Shown here: piece by piece, positions 28,437 through 37,832 of the stretch
Position numbering within the stretch: the first letter of the stretch is position 1
How the letters are laid out: every line of letters begins with the position of its first letter
From: Chryseobacterium sp. Marseille-Q5410
GTDB taxonomy: Bacteria > Bacteroidota > Bacteroidia > Flavobacteriales > Weeksellaceae
Assembly: GCA_946892665.1 (NCBI GenBank)
Contig: CAMPOT010000001.1
Span: 744,001 to 808,000, forward strand
Direction: 5' to 3'
Length of the DNA stretch: 64,000 bases
The notes under the pieces: generated by a model
The model's input: only the letters and a program-made list of their open reading frames with translations
What the model was told of the DNA's origin: nothing
Databases searched by the model: none
Position numbers and translations under genes: made by a program

Positions 28437-29435
28437 TTAAAATAATCTTTCAACTGCCTTTTTGATGATTTCGTACGATTGCAAACGCGCTTGTTCATCG
28501 TAGATATGGGAAGTAATCATCAATTCATCCACCTGAAAAGCTTCCTGAAAACTAGTGAGTTTTGATTGGATGGTTTCTTCACTTCCAATAAAACTGTAAT
28601 GCAACATTTTCAAAACGTGGGCTTTTTCCATCGGGTTCCATATCTCGTCGATGTCCTCTACTGGGGGTGAATAGGGCTTTCTGTCGTTTCTGATAATGTT
28701 GAGGAAAGCTTGGTAAAGTGTTGTTGATAATTTCTTCGCCTCTTCGTCGGTTTCAGCGGCAATTCCGTTCACACAAGCAATAGCATAAGATTCCGGGAAT
28801 TTCTCGCTCGGTTTGTAATTTTCTCTATAAATCTGAAATGCATGAACCATCATATCCGGTGCGAAATGACCAGCGAAGGCATAAGGCAATCCCATTTCCG
28901 CGGCAAGCCAGGCACTGTCGGTGCTCGATCCCAAAATATAAATCGGGATATCGCAACCTTCTCCGGGAATGGCTCTTACCAAACTCGTGGAGTTTTCTAC
29001 CGAGAAATATTGTTGCAATTCCTGTATTTGTCGGGGAAATTGTTCATTGATAATCATTGGATTTCGTCCTAAAGCTTTCGCTGTTAAACCATCGGTTCCG
29101 GGTGCTCTTCCAACGCCGAGATCGATTCTTCCGGGGAATAAACTTTCCAGAGTTCCGAATTGTTCGGCGATAACGAGTGAGCTGTGATTAGGAAGCATTA
29201 CACCGCCGGATCCTACACGGATTTTCTCGGTTCCGTTGGCGATAAAGCATATTAATATAGAGGTTGCGGAACTTGCGATACTCGGCATGTTGTGATGTTC
29301 GGCAAGCCAAAATCGTTTGTAACCCAATTTTTCTGTGTGCTTTGCTAAGGTTAAACTCTCGTGGAAAGAGTCGTGTATGGTTTTATTTTGTTTTACGGGA
29401 GCTAAATCCAGGACCGACAATTCGAATCTTTTCAT
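28437..29435 (-). CDS. LLM-class flavin-dependent oxidoreductase (luciferase-like)
   Basis: 332 residues, a TIM-barrel of the bacterial luciferase superfamily, group MsnO8/YhbW. Typical signatures are RFWLAEHHNMPSIASSAT, the RVGSGGVMLPNHSSLVIAEQ loop and GRIDLGVGRAPGTD. It probably uses reduced FMN to oxidise a small molecule; the substrate cannot be read from sequence. It is a single gene divergent from the DUF4403 gene. Confidence 0.88.
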   Translation of the reverse strand: MKRFELSVLDLAPVKQNKTIHDSFHESLTLAKHTEKLGYKRFWLAEHHNMPSIASSATSILICFIANGTEKIRVGSGGVMLPNHSSLVIAEQFGTLESLFPGRIDLGVGRAPGTDGLTAKALGRNPMIINEQFPRQIQELQQYFSVENSTSLVRAIPGEGCDIPIYILGSSTDSAWLAAEMGLPYAFAGHFAPDMMVHAFQIYRENYKPSEKFPESYAIACVNGIAAETDEEAKKLSTTLYQAFLNIIRNDRKPYSPPVEDIDEIWNPMEKAHVLKMLHYSFIGSEETIQSKLTSFQEAFQVDELMITSHIYDEQARLQSYEIIKKAVERLF

Positions 29436-29585
29436 TATGATTTTTATATTTAATTATAACACTACAAAAGTACGTTCTTTGCTGCAGCAATTTCGCTTCT
29501 TGTGATATTTAAAACAAATTATAAAGATATTTTAAAACTATCTATCAATTTTTATTGAAATTTGCGTTTCATAGAAAATAAAAAA

Positions 29586-30962
29586 ATGCAGAGATTTATA
29601 ACGGTCATATTCTTGATCTTAAGCTTCAAAATTTTTTCGCAAACTACAGAGGTAATCCCTTCTGCACAAGATTTCAATTTTCCGAAAATAAAATCTTCGA
29701 TTATGATGCCAGTGAAAATCCCGCTTTCCGAGATTGGCAATATCATCAATGGTTCGGTAAAAGATTTGATTTTCGAAGACAGTTCCTTCACCGATAATAA
29801 CAATGATCAGTTTAAAGTAAAAGTTTGGAAAACCCGCGCCATAAGATTGGTCGGCGGAACACAGCAGAATCTTTTAATTGAAGTTCCTTTGAAAATTTGG
29901 GTGGAAAAAGGCATCGGAACTTTTGGGGTTTATACCTATCAGCAAACGACTTTCGAAACGGTGATGTATTTTAATATGCATCTGACCTTCAATAATAATT
30001 GGAAAATGACAACCCAAACTTCGCCGATGGGTTTCAAATGGGTGAAAAAACCGGTTTTGGATTTCGGAAGAATTCAGGTGCCGATTACTTCTTTGGTGGA
30101 AGAAAGTTTAAAGAAACAACAAGCCGATTTCTGCAAAACAATTGACGAAATGATGCGTGCTCAGCTCAATTTTCAGAAGTATGCGGTAATGGCATGGAAC
30201 CAGTTTGCTCAACCTTTCAAAATTTCGGAGGAGTACAATACTTGGCTGAAAATCACTCCCGTGAGTGTGAATGTTACGCCGCTGGTGTTTTATGGCAATC
30301 AAATCGAAGCCAACATCGGAATTGATGCTTTTTCGGAAACTTTTACCGGACATAGACCTGCTGCAACGCCTTTAATCAAGTCGATTTCGAATTTTAATTC
30401 TGTGCAGACTTTGCCACAGAAATTCCTTCTGCAAACTACCGCCCATATTCCATTTACTGAGGCTTCGAGAATTGCAGAACAGCTGTTTTTAGGGAAAGAA
30501 TTCGATTTCCGCGAAGGAAAATCCAAAATTAAAATCAATGCCGTGAAAGTATATGCTGATATGGAAAGGGTGATGATTGAAACAACTACCGAAGGTGTGG
30601 TAAATGGGATTTCCTATATTTCCGGAGTTCCTGTTTACGACGAAATACTTCGAAAAATTGTTTTAAAAGACACAAAATTTAAGTTGAAGACCAAAAATAT
30701 TCTTCAGAAAACCGCCACATTACTTTTTCAGAGCAAAATTGTAAGAATGATTGAAGAAGAATACGGAATTCCGACCGCCGAATTGGAAGATTCATCTAAG
30801 AAAAGCATCGAAGAAGCTTTTAATAAAGAATATTATAAAGGACTGAAAATGGAAGGTAAGGTGTTCACTGTCAGGCCGACACAAATTTTGCTTTTTCCAA
30901 ATGGCATCACCGCAATGGTGGATACCGAAGCGCAAATGAAATTGCGGATTCAAGGAATGTAA
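29586..30962 (+). CDS. DUF4403 family exported protein
   Basis: 458 residues from ATG 29586, which starts a signal peptide (MQRFITVIFLILSFKIFSQ). Conserved DUF4403 features are the IPLSEIGNIINGSV opening, WVEKGIGTFGVYTY and MGFKWVKKPVLDFGRIQVPI. The fold resembles lipid-binding SMP/BPI-like repeats in predictions for the family, but no function is established. It is likely periplasmic. It stands alone, with no terminator between it and the tRNA-Cys promoter region. Confidence 0.78.
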   Translation: MQRFITVIFLILSFKIFSQTTEVIPSAQDFNFPKIKSSIMMPVKIPLSEIGNIINGSVKDLIFEDSSFTDNNNDQFKVKVWKTRAIRLVGGTQQNLLIEVPLKIWVEKGIGTFGVYTYQQTTFETVMYFNMHLTFNNNWKMTTQTSPMGFKWVKKPVLDFGRIQVPITSLVEESLKKQQADFCKTIDEMMRAQLNFQKYAVMAWNQFAQPFKISEEYNTWLKITPVSVNVTPLVFYGNQIEANIGIDAFSETFTGHRPAATPLIKSISNFNSVQTLPQKFLLQTTAHIPFTEASRIAEQLFLGKEFDFREGKSKIKINAVKVYADMERVMIETTTEGVVNGISYISGVPVYDEILRKIVLKDTKFKLKTKNILQKTATLLFQSKIVRMIEEEYGIPTAELEDSSKKSIEEAFNKEYYKGLKMEGKVFTVRPTQILLFPNGITAMVDTEAQMKLRIQGM

Positions 30963-31003
30963 CTGTTTTTCAAAATTTGTTTTTTTACTTTTTAAAAAAA
31001 TGT

Positions 31004-31011
31004 TATATTTG
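31004..31011 (+). promoter_or_regulatory. tRNA-Cys promoter -7 box
   Basis: TATATTTG followed by CAAACCC, 11 nt before the tRNA. A TTTG at 30976-30979 is 24 nt upstream, slightly far for a -33. Confidence 0.6.
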
Positions 31012-31022
31012 CAAACCCAAAT

Positions 31023-31093
31023 GGTTCTTTGGCCGAGTGGTTAGGCAGTGGTCTGCAACACCATCTACAGCGGTTCGAATCCGCTAGGAACCT
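31023..31093 (+). tRNA. tRNA-Cys (anticodon GCA)
   Basis: 71 nt. Acceptor GGTTCTT pairs with AGGAACC (one G-U), the anticodon is GCA, and the discriminator is T as expected for Cys. Confidence 0.95.
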
Positions 31094-31095
31094 CC

Positions 31096-31136
31096 AGCAA
31101 GCAAGTCTCTGAATTTCAGACGCTTGCTTTTTATTT
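31096..31136 (+). terminator. tRNA-Cys terminator
   Basis: The outer stem agcaagc with gcttgct and an inner gtct/agac stem are followed by T-rich sequence. Confidence 0.8.
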
Positions 31137-31220
31137 TTAATAAAATTTAGAATTTTTAACATTTATTTAACACTACTTTGGTTTTGTTTTTGGCATACAT
31201 AAAATATTAAATTTAAAGTT

Positions 31221-31808
31221 ATGAAAACAATTAAAAATATAAAAAAAAGAAACAGATCGACTCTTGATTTTAAAAATTTAGTTGTGGCAGGTTTTGCATC
31301 GGTTTTGATGCTTACGGCGTGTACCAAAGATAATACCGTAGCAGAAAAATCTTTGGAGCAACAAAAAATGGAATTTCAGTCCAGACAACTGGAGATTGAG
31401 AAACAAAAATTAGCCATCGAAAAAGAAAAAATGGCTTATGAAACTCAAAGAAAAGCTGATAGTATTGCTGAGGTCAATACTGCTAAAGCGCAGGCTGCAG
31501 CAGCAAAACCTCAAGTAATCAGGGAGACCAAAACGGTTTATGTAAATAATACTCCTAAATCATCAAGCTCAAGTTCAAATTCAGGAACTTATGCTGGAAC
31601 TTCTCAAGGAACAACTACTTCTCAGAAACAAGGGATGAGTAAAGCTGCGAAAGGAACAATTATCGGTACTGTAGGTGGTGCGGCCGCTGGTGCAATTATC
31701 AGTAAAAAGAATCGTGGTGCAGGTGCAGTAATTGGTGGTATCGTAGGTGGAGCAACAGGATACACCATCGGTAGAGCAGGAGACAGAAAGGACGGAAGAG
31801 TACAATAA
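31221..31808 (+). CDS. Glycine-zipper lipoprotein
   Basis: 195 residues. The lipobox LTAC puts the lipidated cysteine at residue 34. Residues 45-85 form a charged coiled coil (EQQKMEFQSRQLEIEKQKLA). A Ser-rich linker follows, then a glycine-zipper region (GTIIGTVGGAAAGAI and AVIGGIVGGATGYTIG) as in YMGG/Omp-like membrane-inserting segments. It is probably an outer-membrane-anchored envelope protein; the exact role is unknown. Its own terminator follows 26 nt after the stop and forms the leader of the next gene. Confidence 0.75.
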   Translation: MKTIKNIKKRNRSTLDFKNLVVAGFASVLMLTACTKDNTVAEKSLEQQKMEFQSRQLEIEKQKLAIEKEKMAYETQRKADSIAEVNTAKAQAAAAKPQVIRETKTVYVNNTPKSSSSSSNSGTYAGTSQGTTTSQKQGMSKAAKGTIIGTVGGAAAGAIISKKNRGAGAVIGGIVGGATGYTIGRAGDRKDGRVQ

Positions 31809-31833
31809 TGGAAAATTCGAAGACGAAATAATG

Positions 31834-31866
31834 AAAAGATTGCTTATTTTTAAGCAATCTTTTTTT
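31834..31866 (+). terminator. Terminator of the glycine-zipper lipoprotein gene
   Basis: A 13-bp perfect stem (31834-31846 with 31851-31863) has a TTTT loop and a T-run ending at 31866, immediately before ATG 31867. Confidence 0.85.
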
Positions 31867-33501
31867 ATGTTATATATTTTCTTTTCGGTCGTGGTTCTAC
31901 TACCCGTTTTTGCGGGTTGGGGACAACTTTTCCGGAAAGTTGCTGGAGAACTTTTCAGCGGATTTGCAGGGCAGTTATTTACAGGAATTTTTGCGGTTTC
32001 ATTGGTTTGGGCCATTATTTCTTTCTTTTTTCCACTGGATTTTAAAGTGGAATTAATCACCATCATTATTGGGTTGATGGGATTTTTTTATTATAAAATC
32101 TACACTCAGTTTTGGAGTTTTTTGCGTAAATCTCCGCCTGCATTTTTCGTGATTTTATTGTTCACCATTTTCTTTGGTGCGTATTATCCGTTCATTCTCG
32201 ATCACTTTGGATATTACGTTCCTACAGTCAAATGGCTTTCGGAATTCGGATTGGTCAAGGGAATTTCCAATCTCGATCCTACGTTGGGACAAATGTCGGT
32301 GTGGCATGTATTGCAAGCCGGCTTTTCAAATTTTTCCGATCCTTTTCTTCGGCTGAATACCGTTCTTTTGATTGTTTATTCGATTTATATTTTTGAGAAA
32401 AAATCATGGATTCATCTGGTTTTTTTGCCATTTTTATTACTGTTCGCACAATCTCCGAGTCCGGATTTGCCGGTGATTGTTTTGTCTTTAATAATCCTGA
32501 ATGAATTATTAAACTCCAATAGAAATGCAGTACTTCTTTTTGCTTTTTCGGCATTTGTTTTCTTTATCAAACCTACGATGATTTGGCTGCCCATCGTTAT
32601 TTTGCTGTATGGATTGGTGGTTTTGAAATCTAAAATTACATTCATTATTCCCGGAATTTTCATTTTAGTTTTAATGAGTTTTAAAAACATTTGGGTGTTC
32701 GGATTTCCCATTTTCCCGGTACAGTTTCTTGATTTTGGTTTCAATTGGCGACCGAATGCTGTTCTTTTAGCCAATTCTGCAGAAATGGCGTTGCTCAAAA
32801 CTTTCGATTTGCAATATTCTTATCAGGAAATTCAAGAATTTTCTTTTTTTGATTTTGCTAAAAATTGGCTATTTCTAAAAGGAATTAAAGGAAATGTTCA
32901 TCAGTTTTTTGTGCTGACTTTACTGGCCTTCATTATTTTTGCGATCCGAAAAAATTCAAAAATAGTATGGATTATTTTCTTTTCGGTAATGATTAAATGT
33001 GTTGTTGTATTGCTGTTTTCTGCGCAATATCGTTTTTTTCTAGATGTATTTTTTGTCGCGTTTTTTGTGATTTTTTTTCAAGCGTTATCAAAGAAAAATT
33101 CCTTGAGGATTTTCTTTGTTTTTTCTGTGATTACAGGTACTCTTCTTTCTTTCCCCAAACTTACAAAAACGGTTTTTCCGAGTTTTAACTTAGGATATTT
33201 TATGACGGGCTTCAGCGAAAATCAATTCTTTAAACCGGCAAGTTTCGAACTAAAAAATTATAAAACTTATCAGTTCGGAAACTTGAAATTCAACGTTGTG
33301 CAACAGTATCCATTTTCTTTTGATACACCTTTGCCTTCGATTTCCCCGTATTTTCTTCAAAAATATTTAGAAGCAGGCATTTTCCCACAATTGCAAGGTA
33401 AAACTTTGAAGGAGGGTTTTATTTGGAGAAAAATGAGTGCAGCAGAAAAAATTGAACTTCAAAAAGTAATCAGCAGTTTCCCACCCGAGTATCTCCGTTG
33501 A
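31867..33501 (+). CDS. Polytopic membrane protein, GT-C-like (unassigned)
   Basis: 544 residues from ATG 31867. In-frame ATGs upstream lie in the preceding gene or its terminator. It has at least ten hydrophobic segments with short loops. An early loop after the third or fourth helix carries YYPFILDHFGYYVPTVKWL, acidic and aromatic as in membrane-embedded GT-C glycosyltransferases and polymerases. A soluble tail of about 90 residues follows the last helix. Family assignment is uncertain; it may belong to the LIC_10190-type membrane proteins. Possible roles are envelope polysaccharide or protein glycosylation. Confidence 0.5.
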   Translation: MLYIFFSVVVLLPVFAGWGQLFRKVAGELFSGFAGQLFTGIFAVSLVWAIISFFFPLDFKVELITIIIGLMGFFYYKIYTQFWSFLRKSPPAFFVILLFTIFFGAYYPFILDHFGYYVPTVKWLSEFGLVKGISNLDPTLGQMSVWHVLQAGFSNFSDPFLRLNTVLLIVYSIYIFEKKSWIHLVFLPFLLLFAQSPSPDLPVIVLSLIILNELLNSNRNAVLLFAFSAFVFFIKPTMIWLPIVILLYGLVVLKSKITFIIPGIFILVLMSFKNIWVFGFPIFPVQFLDFGFNWRPNAVLLANSAEMALLKTFDLQYSYQEIQEFSFFDFAKNWLFLKGIKGNVHQFFVLTLLAFIIFAIRKNSKIVWIIFFSVMIKCVVVLLFSAQYRFFLDVFFVAFFVIFFQALSKKNSLRIFFVFSVITGTLLSFPKLTKTVFPSFNLGYFMTGFSENQFFKPASFELKNYKTYQFGNLKFNVVQQYPFSFDTPLPSISPYFLQKYLEAGIFPQLQGKTLKEGFIWRKMSAAEKIELQKVISSFPPEYLR

Positions 33502-33549
33502 AAACATCAACATTTACCTTTATGTATCGGCTATTCCGCAACTTTTGAT

Positions 33550-33557
33550 TAACTTTG
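33550..33557 (+). promoter_or_regulatory. -7 box directly before aroC
   Basis: TAACTTTG ends 4 nt before the aroC ATG, implying a leaderless transcript. A matching -33 is not evident. Confidence 0.45.
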
Positions 33558-33561
33558 TATC

Positions 33562-34623
33562 ATGTTCAATTTAGGAAATTTTCTTACCCTTTCTACCTTT
33601 GGCGAAAGCCACGGAATCGCTTACGGCGGAATTATTAATAATTTTCCTGCTGGTTTGGAGGTAGATTTAGATGCGATTCAGCATCAGCTCGATCGCAGAA
33701 AACCCGGTCAGTCGGCTATTGTAACGCAACGAAAAGAAAGCGATACTGTGAAGTTTCTGTCCGGAATTTTTGATGGAAAAACTACCGGAACGCCAATCGG
33801 ATTTACCATAGAAAACGAAAATCAAAAATCAAAAGATTACGACCATATTGCTCAAGCTTATCGTCCGAGTCATGCTGATTTTACCTACGATCAAAAATTC
33901 GGAGTCCGAGATTATCGCGGTGGTGGCAAATCTTCCGCGCGGGAAACGGTCAATTGGGTAGTAGCAGGAAGTTTAGCAAAACAGCTTTTGCCAGAAAATG
34001 TGGAAATTAACGCATATGTTTCTTCCGTTGGTGAAATTTTTTGTGAAAAACCGTATCAGGATTTAGATTTTTCTAAAACCGATTCCAACGATGTTCGCTG
34101 TCCGGATGCAGAAACTGCTGAAAAAATGATTACGAGAATTAAAGAAATCAAAAAGGAAGGCAATACCATTGGCGGTACCATAACTTGTGTGATTAAAAAC
34201 CTTCCGGTCGGAATTGGCGAACCGGTTTTCGGAAAATTGCAGGCAGAATTGGCGAAAGCGATGATGAACATTAATGCTGCCAAAGGTTTCGAATACGGAA
34301 GCGGTTTTTGTGGAGCGAAAATGACCGGCAAAGAGCACAACGATTTATTTAATCCCGATTTCTCTACAAAAACGAATCTTTCCGGCGGAATACAAGGGGG
34401 AATTTCCAATGGCATGGACGTGTATTTTCGGGTAGCTTTCAAGCCCATTGCGACCCTATTGCGACCGCAAGAAAGTGTAGATAAAGATGGAAATTCTGTC
34501 ACGGTTGAAGGAAAAGGAAGACACGATCCTTGCGTTTTGCCAAGAGCAGTTCCAATTGTGGAAAACCTGGCCGCTTTTGTACTAGCGGACTTGTTTTTGA
34601 TTAATCGTTTGCGAAGAATTTAA
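33562..34623 (+). CDS. aroC: Chorismate synthase
   Basis: 353 residues. Signatures are [13 protein letters not shown] at the N-terminus, [22 protein letters not shown], and [15 protein letters not shown] near the C-terminus. It converts 5-enolpyruvylshikimate 3-phosphate to chorismate with reduced FMN. The length is typical. It is not accompanied by other shikimate genes here. Thioredoxin-fold genes follow on the same strand after 41 nt. Confidence 0.97.
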   Translation: MFNLGNFLTLSTFGESHGIAYGGIINNFPAGLEVDLDAIQHQLDRRKPGQSAIVTQRKESDTVKFLSGIFDGKTTGTPIGFTIENENQKSKDYDHIAQAYRPSHADFTYDQKFGVRDYRGGGKSSARETVNWVVAGSLAKQLLPENVEINAYVSSVGEIFCEKPYQDLDFSKTDSNDVRCPDAETAEKMITRIKEIKKEGNTIGGTITCVIKNLPVGIGEPVFGKLQAELAKAMMNINAAKGFEYGSGFCGAKMTGKEHNDLFNPDFSTKTNLSGGIQGGISNGMDVYFRVAFKPIATLLRPQESVDKDGNSVTVEGKGRHDPCVLPRAVPIVENLAAFVLADLFLINRLRRI

Positions 34624-34664
34624 TTTCAAAAACAAAAAGTTCAACCTATTTTATTTAAAAGAAC

Positions 34665-35225
34665 ATGGAAAAATATTGGGAAAATGCAATTACCTTTGAT
34701 GAGTATATGCAAGTAGCAAAACAACGGGCCGAAAACCCTGCGGAAGGCGATCATTATAAAGATTATTACGAACTCGGGTTGCAAAGAATGGAGCGAACGC
34801 TGAAAACTTTCAAAGCAGACCCTGAAATGCTGGAAAAATTGAAATCGAAAAATTTCGATGGAAAAGTTTTAATTATTTCAGAACCTTGGTGTGGAGATGC
34901 AAGTGCGACCGTTCCTGCGGTTTCTAAATTTTTTGCAGCAGCCGGAATTGAGGTAAAAATCTTTTTAAGAGATTCCGATCCATCTTTAATCGATCAGTTT
35001 TTAACCAATGGAACGCAATCGATTCCTAAAATTATTTTGCTTAATTCGGATTTTTCGGTGAAGAATGTTTGGGGTCCTCGCCCGGAGTACGGAACGCAAT
35101 TACTCAAAAAATTCAAAGAAAATGAGGAAACCTATTCACGTGAAGAATTTTATAACGATTTGCAAGTATATTATGCGAAAAACCGTGGTGCAGATGCTAT
35201 CGAAGAAATTATCAATTTAGTTTAA
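34665..35225 (+). CDS. Thioredoxin-fold family protein (Thioredoxin_9-like)
   Basis: 186 residues, cytoplasmic by sequence. The first half is a helical lead-in. The thioredoxin core has VLIISEPWCGDASATVP, with a single cysteine in place of CxxC, and the cis-proline region TQSIPKIILL. The single-cysteine WCGD motif is typical of this bacterial subfamily. It may act as a monothiol reductase or peroxide-related protein. It forms a two-gene unit with the TlpA-like gene (1 nt apart). Confidence 0.7.
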   Translation: MEKYWENAITFDEYMQVAKQRAENPAEGDHYKDYYELGLQRMERTLKTFKADPEMLEKLKSKNFDGKVLIISEPWCGDASATVPAVSKFFAAAGIEVKIFLRDSDPSLIDQFLTNGTQSIPKIILLNSDFSVKNVWGPRPEYGTQLLKKFKENEETYSREEFYNDLQVYYAKNRGADAIEEIINLV

Positions 35226-35226
35226 G

Positions 35227-35778
35227 ATGAAAATTTTAAGACAAAACCTTTTTTATATCATTGCCGCGGCGGTTATTGCGGTGCTTTTCCTTTTTCCTTC
35301 CGTTAAACTGAAGCTCAAGGATCTTTTTTTTCCGGTTGCCGCGATAGAGAATGCGATTACTTTGCAGGATTCGGATATGGATATTCAATTGAAAGGCATC
35401 AATGTAGCAAGTACCAACCTGAAAAATTTTAAGGGGAATAAATTAATTTTCTTGAATTTCTGGGGAACCTGGTGTCCTCCGTGCCGGGAAGAGTGGCCAA
35501 CCATTCAAAAACTTTATGAAACCAAAAAAGATAAAGTGGATTTTGTGCTCATTGCAATGCAGGATGAAGAAGCTGCGGTGGTGAAATTCTTGAAAGAAAA
35601 TAATTATACCGTTCCGGTTTACATCGCTCAAAGTCCGATTTCCAATAATGTTTTGCCTAAAGTTTTTCCAACTACTTTCTTACTCGATAAAAACGGAAGA
35701 ATTCTCCTGAAAGAAGATGCTTCGAAAGATTGGAACAGCAAATCTGTACACGATTTTATTGATAATGTAACGAAATAA
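35227..35778 (+). CDS. TlpA-like membrane-anchored thioredoxin
   Basis: 183 residues. A single N-terminal hydrophobic segment (residues 8-25) anchors a periplasmic thioredoxin domain with FWGTWCPPCREEWP (active CPPC) and the KVFPTTFLLDKNGRI cis-Pro strand. It probably reduces disulfides in the envelope or supports cytochrome c maturation. Its start follows the preceding stop by one nucleotide, which indicates translational coupling. Confidence 0.82.
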   Translation: MKILRQNLFYIIAAAVIAVLFLFPSVKLKLKDLFFPVAAIENAITLQDSDMDIQLKGINVASTNLKNFKGNKLIFLNFWGTWCPPCREEWPTIQKLYETKKDKVDFVLIAMQDEEAAVVKFLKENNYTVPVYIAQSPISNNVLPKVFPTTFLLDKNGRILLKEDASKDWNSKSVHDFIDNVTK

Positions 35779-35853
35779 TATTTAACAGAAATTACGAAAT
35801 TGTGGTATAGAATTTGAAAAATATATAGCGTTTTAAAAAAATCAAACACAAAC

Positions 35854-36192
35854 ATGAAATTATCAAAAATTGCACTTGCTAAGGAAGCCTTTAAACACAA
35901 AGGATTCATCAAGAAAATACCGGTAATCGCTAGGATGATTAAATCGGTAATGACAAAAGGTGGTTACAAACCCGAATACAAAAACGTGATTCTTCCCGGA
36001 TTGGTGTTCGTTTACCTGATATCTCCATTGGATATTTTGCCAGATTGGATTCCGGTGATCGGAGTATTAGACGATTTGGCGCTTTTGGCTCTTGCGATTC
36101 CGATGTTGATTTCCGAAGCTGAAAAATTTGTCGCTTGGGAAGCAGAACTAAAGAATAGTAAGCAGATTTCTGAAGCAGAAATCATCAGTTAA
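35854..36192 (+). CDS. DUF1232 (YkvA-like) membrane protein
   Basis: 112 residues with the family core YLISPLDILPDWIPVIGVLDDL and flanking hydrophobic helices (about residues 48-90). Small inner-membrane proteins of this family are common and their function is unknown. It has its own terminator downstream. Confidence 0.85.
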   Translation: MKLSKIALAKEAFKHKGFIKKIPVIARMIKSVMTKGGYKPEYKNVILPGLVFVYLISPLDILPDWIPVIGVLDDLALLALAIPMLISEAEKFVAWEAELKNSKQISEAEIIS

Positions 36193-36209
36193 TAATGATT
36201 AATTTATTC

Positions 36210-36241
36210 AAAGTCGCTAAGGAAACTTGGCGACTTTTTTC
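36210..36241 (+). terminator. Terminator of the DUF1232 gene
   Basis: An 8-bp stem (aaagtcgc with gcgacttt) is followed by T residues. Confidence 0.8.
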
Positions 36242-36307
36242 TTGTTGAATTTTCTAGAATTGCCAAGCAGCTCTTTTTATTCAAAAAAAATCAGGAAATT
36301 TGCACCA

Positions 36308-37225
36308 ATGAAAAAACTCATCTCCATCGTAGGAACTACCGGAATTGGCAAAACCAAACTCGCCATTGAATTAGCGAAATATTTCGACACAGAGATTGTT
36401 TCCTGCGATTCCCGACAGTTTTTTAGAGAGATGAAAATCGGAACCGCAATGCCAACCAGCGAAGAATTAGCGCAGGCAAACCATCATTTTATAGGCAACC
36501 TTTCGGTGGAGGATTACTACTCCATCGGGCAATTCGAAAGGGAAGCGATTGCAAAAATTGAAGAGTTATTCATTAAAAATGATGTGGTCGTCATGGTTGG
36601 TGGGAGCATGATGTACGAAAAAGCGGTGATTCAAGGATTGAATGATTTGCCGGAAGCAGACGAAGTAAACCAAAGAAACTTGGAACAAATTTTCAACGAA
36701 GAAGGAATTGAAAGTGTACAAAAAATCCTTGAAAAATTAGATCCTGAATATTTTAACATCGTGGATAAAGATAATCCCAGAAGACTTTTCCGGGCTATTG
36801 ATGTGATTTGGCAAACCGGAAAAACGTATACCGAAAGTATTTCTGTTCAACTGAATCAGCGGAATTTCGAGGTCATTCGAATCGGAATTTCCGCGCCTCG
36901 CGACACGATTTACGAAAGAATCAACCGGCGTGTGGATGTTATGTTGGCCAATGGATTGATTGACGAAGCACGTTCACTGATTGATTTTCGAAAATATGTT
37001 GCCTTGCAAACCGTTGGATACTCTGAACTTTTCAAGTATTTTGATGGCGAATGGAGTTTGGATTTTGCGGTGGAAGAAATCAAGAAAAATTCCCGACGAT
37101 TTGCCAAACGGCAACTGACTTGGTATCGCAAAGAAACCAACATCCATTGGGTGAATTTTGAAAATTCGGTGCAAGAATCCTTATCTTTGTTGAGAAATTT
37201 AAACATCAAATCTAAAAATATTTAA
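36308..37225 (+). CDS. miaA: tRNA dimethylallyltransferase
   Basis: 305 residues from ATG 36308. An upstream in-frame start lies inside the preceding terminator and is rejected. The P-loop GTTGIGKT is at residues 9-16, followed by DSRQFFREMKIGTAMP (substrate recognition) and the C-terminal AKRQLTWYRKE helix. It adds dimethylallyl to A37 of tRNAs reading UNN codons. A TTTG box lies 5 nt before the ATG. The next gene starts 1 nt after its stop. Confidence 0.96.
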   Translation: MKKLISIVGTTGIGKTKLAIELAKYFDTEIVSCDSRQFFREMKIGTAMPTSEELAQANHHFIGNLSVEDYYSIGQFEREAIAKIEELFIKNDVVVMVGGSMMYEKAVIQGLNDLPEADEVNQRNLEQIFNEEGIESVQKILEKLDPEYFNIVDKDNPRRLFRAIDVIWQTGKTYTESISVQLNQRNFEVIRIGISAPRDTIYERINRRVDVMLANGLIDEARSLIDFRKYVALQTVGYSELFKYFDGEWSLDFAVEEIKKNSRRFAKRQLTWYRKETNIHWVNFENSVQESLSLLRNLNIKSKNI

Positions 37226-37226
37226 A

Positions 37227-37784
37227 ATGGCTAATACTCCTTCCAATATGCTTGAACTGGGCACTAAAGCTCCATTTTTCGAACTTCCAAATCCTTCGCA
37301 TTCCAATGAATTGCAAACCCTTGATGAGTTGAAAGGCGAAAAGGGAACCCTTGTGATTTTTATGTGTAACCACTGTCCGTTTGTGTTGCATGTGATCGAT
37401 AAACTTGCGGAATTATACGAAGATTATCAGGAGAAAGGTATTGAATTTATTGCGATCAATTCCAATGATACCGAAAAATATCCAGCAGATTCACCTTTGA
37501 AAATGGCGGAATTTCAGGTGGAAAGAAAATTTGATTTTCCTTATCTTTTTGATGAAAGCCAAGCCGTTGCTAAAGCTTATGATGCAGCTTGTACCCCCGA
37601 TTTCTTCTTCTTCGACGAAAAACTGGATCTTATTTACCGCGGACAAATGGATGATTCCAGACCGGGAAATCAAAAGGAGGTTACCGGCGAAGATTTAATT
37701 ATCGCTTTCGAAAATCTGCTCGCAGGCGAACCACAAGAAGAAATGCAAAGACCAAGCATGGGTTGCGGAATTAAGTGGAAATAA
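37227..37784 (+). CDS. Thioredoxin/AhpC-TSA-like redox protein
   Basis: 185 residues of the peroxiredoxin-like thioredoxin fold: LVIFMCNHCPFVLHVID (CxxC) and AYDAACTPDFFFFDEK around the cis-proline. C-terminal SMGCGIKWK adds another cysteine. Proteins with CNHCPFV form a conserved uncharacterised redox group. Start ATG is 1 nt after the miaA stop, suggesting translational coupling. Confidence 0.82.
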   Translation: MANTPSNMLELGTKAPFFELPNPSHSNELQTLDELKGEKGTLVIFMCNHCPFVLHVIDKLAELYEDYQEKGIEFIAINSNDTEKYPADSPLKMAEFQVERKFDFPYLFDESQAVAKAYDAACTPDFFFFDEKLDLIYRGQMDDSRPGNQKEVTGEDLIIAFENLLAGEPQEEMQRPSMGCGIKWK

Positions 37785-37800
37785 TTTTCAGAATACAAAC

Positions 37801-37832
37801 AAAAAACGCATCTTCGGATGCATTTTTTTTTT
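37801..37832. terminator. Bidirectional UUCG-tetraloop terminator
   Basis: gcatc-TTCG-gatgc is flanked by six A and by a T-run, so it can serve both the redox gene (+) and the convergent MBL gene (-). Confidence 0.85.

Noticed and set aside
36227-36307. Longer miaA start
   Set aside because: The extension lies in the terminator of the preceding gene and adds a segment that MiaA proteins lack.
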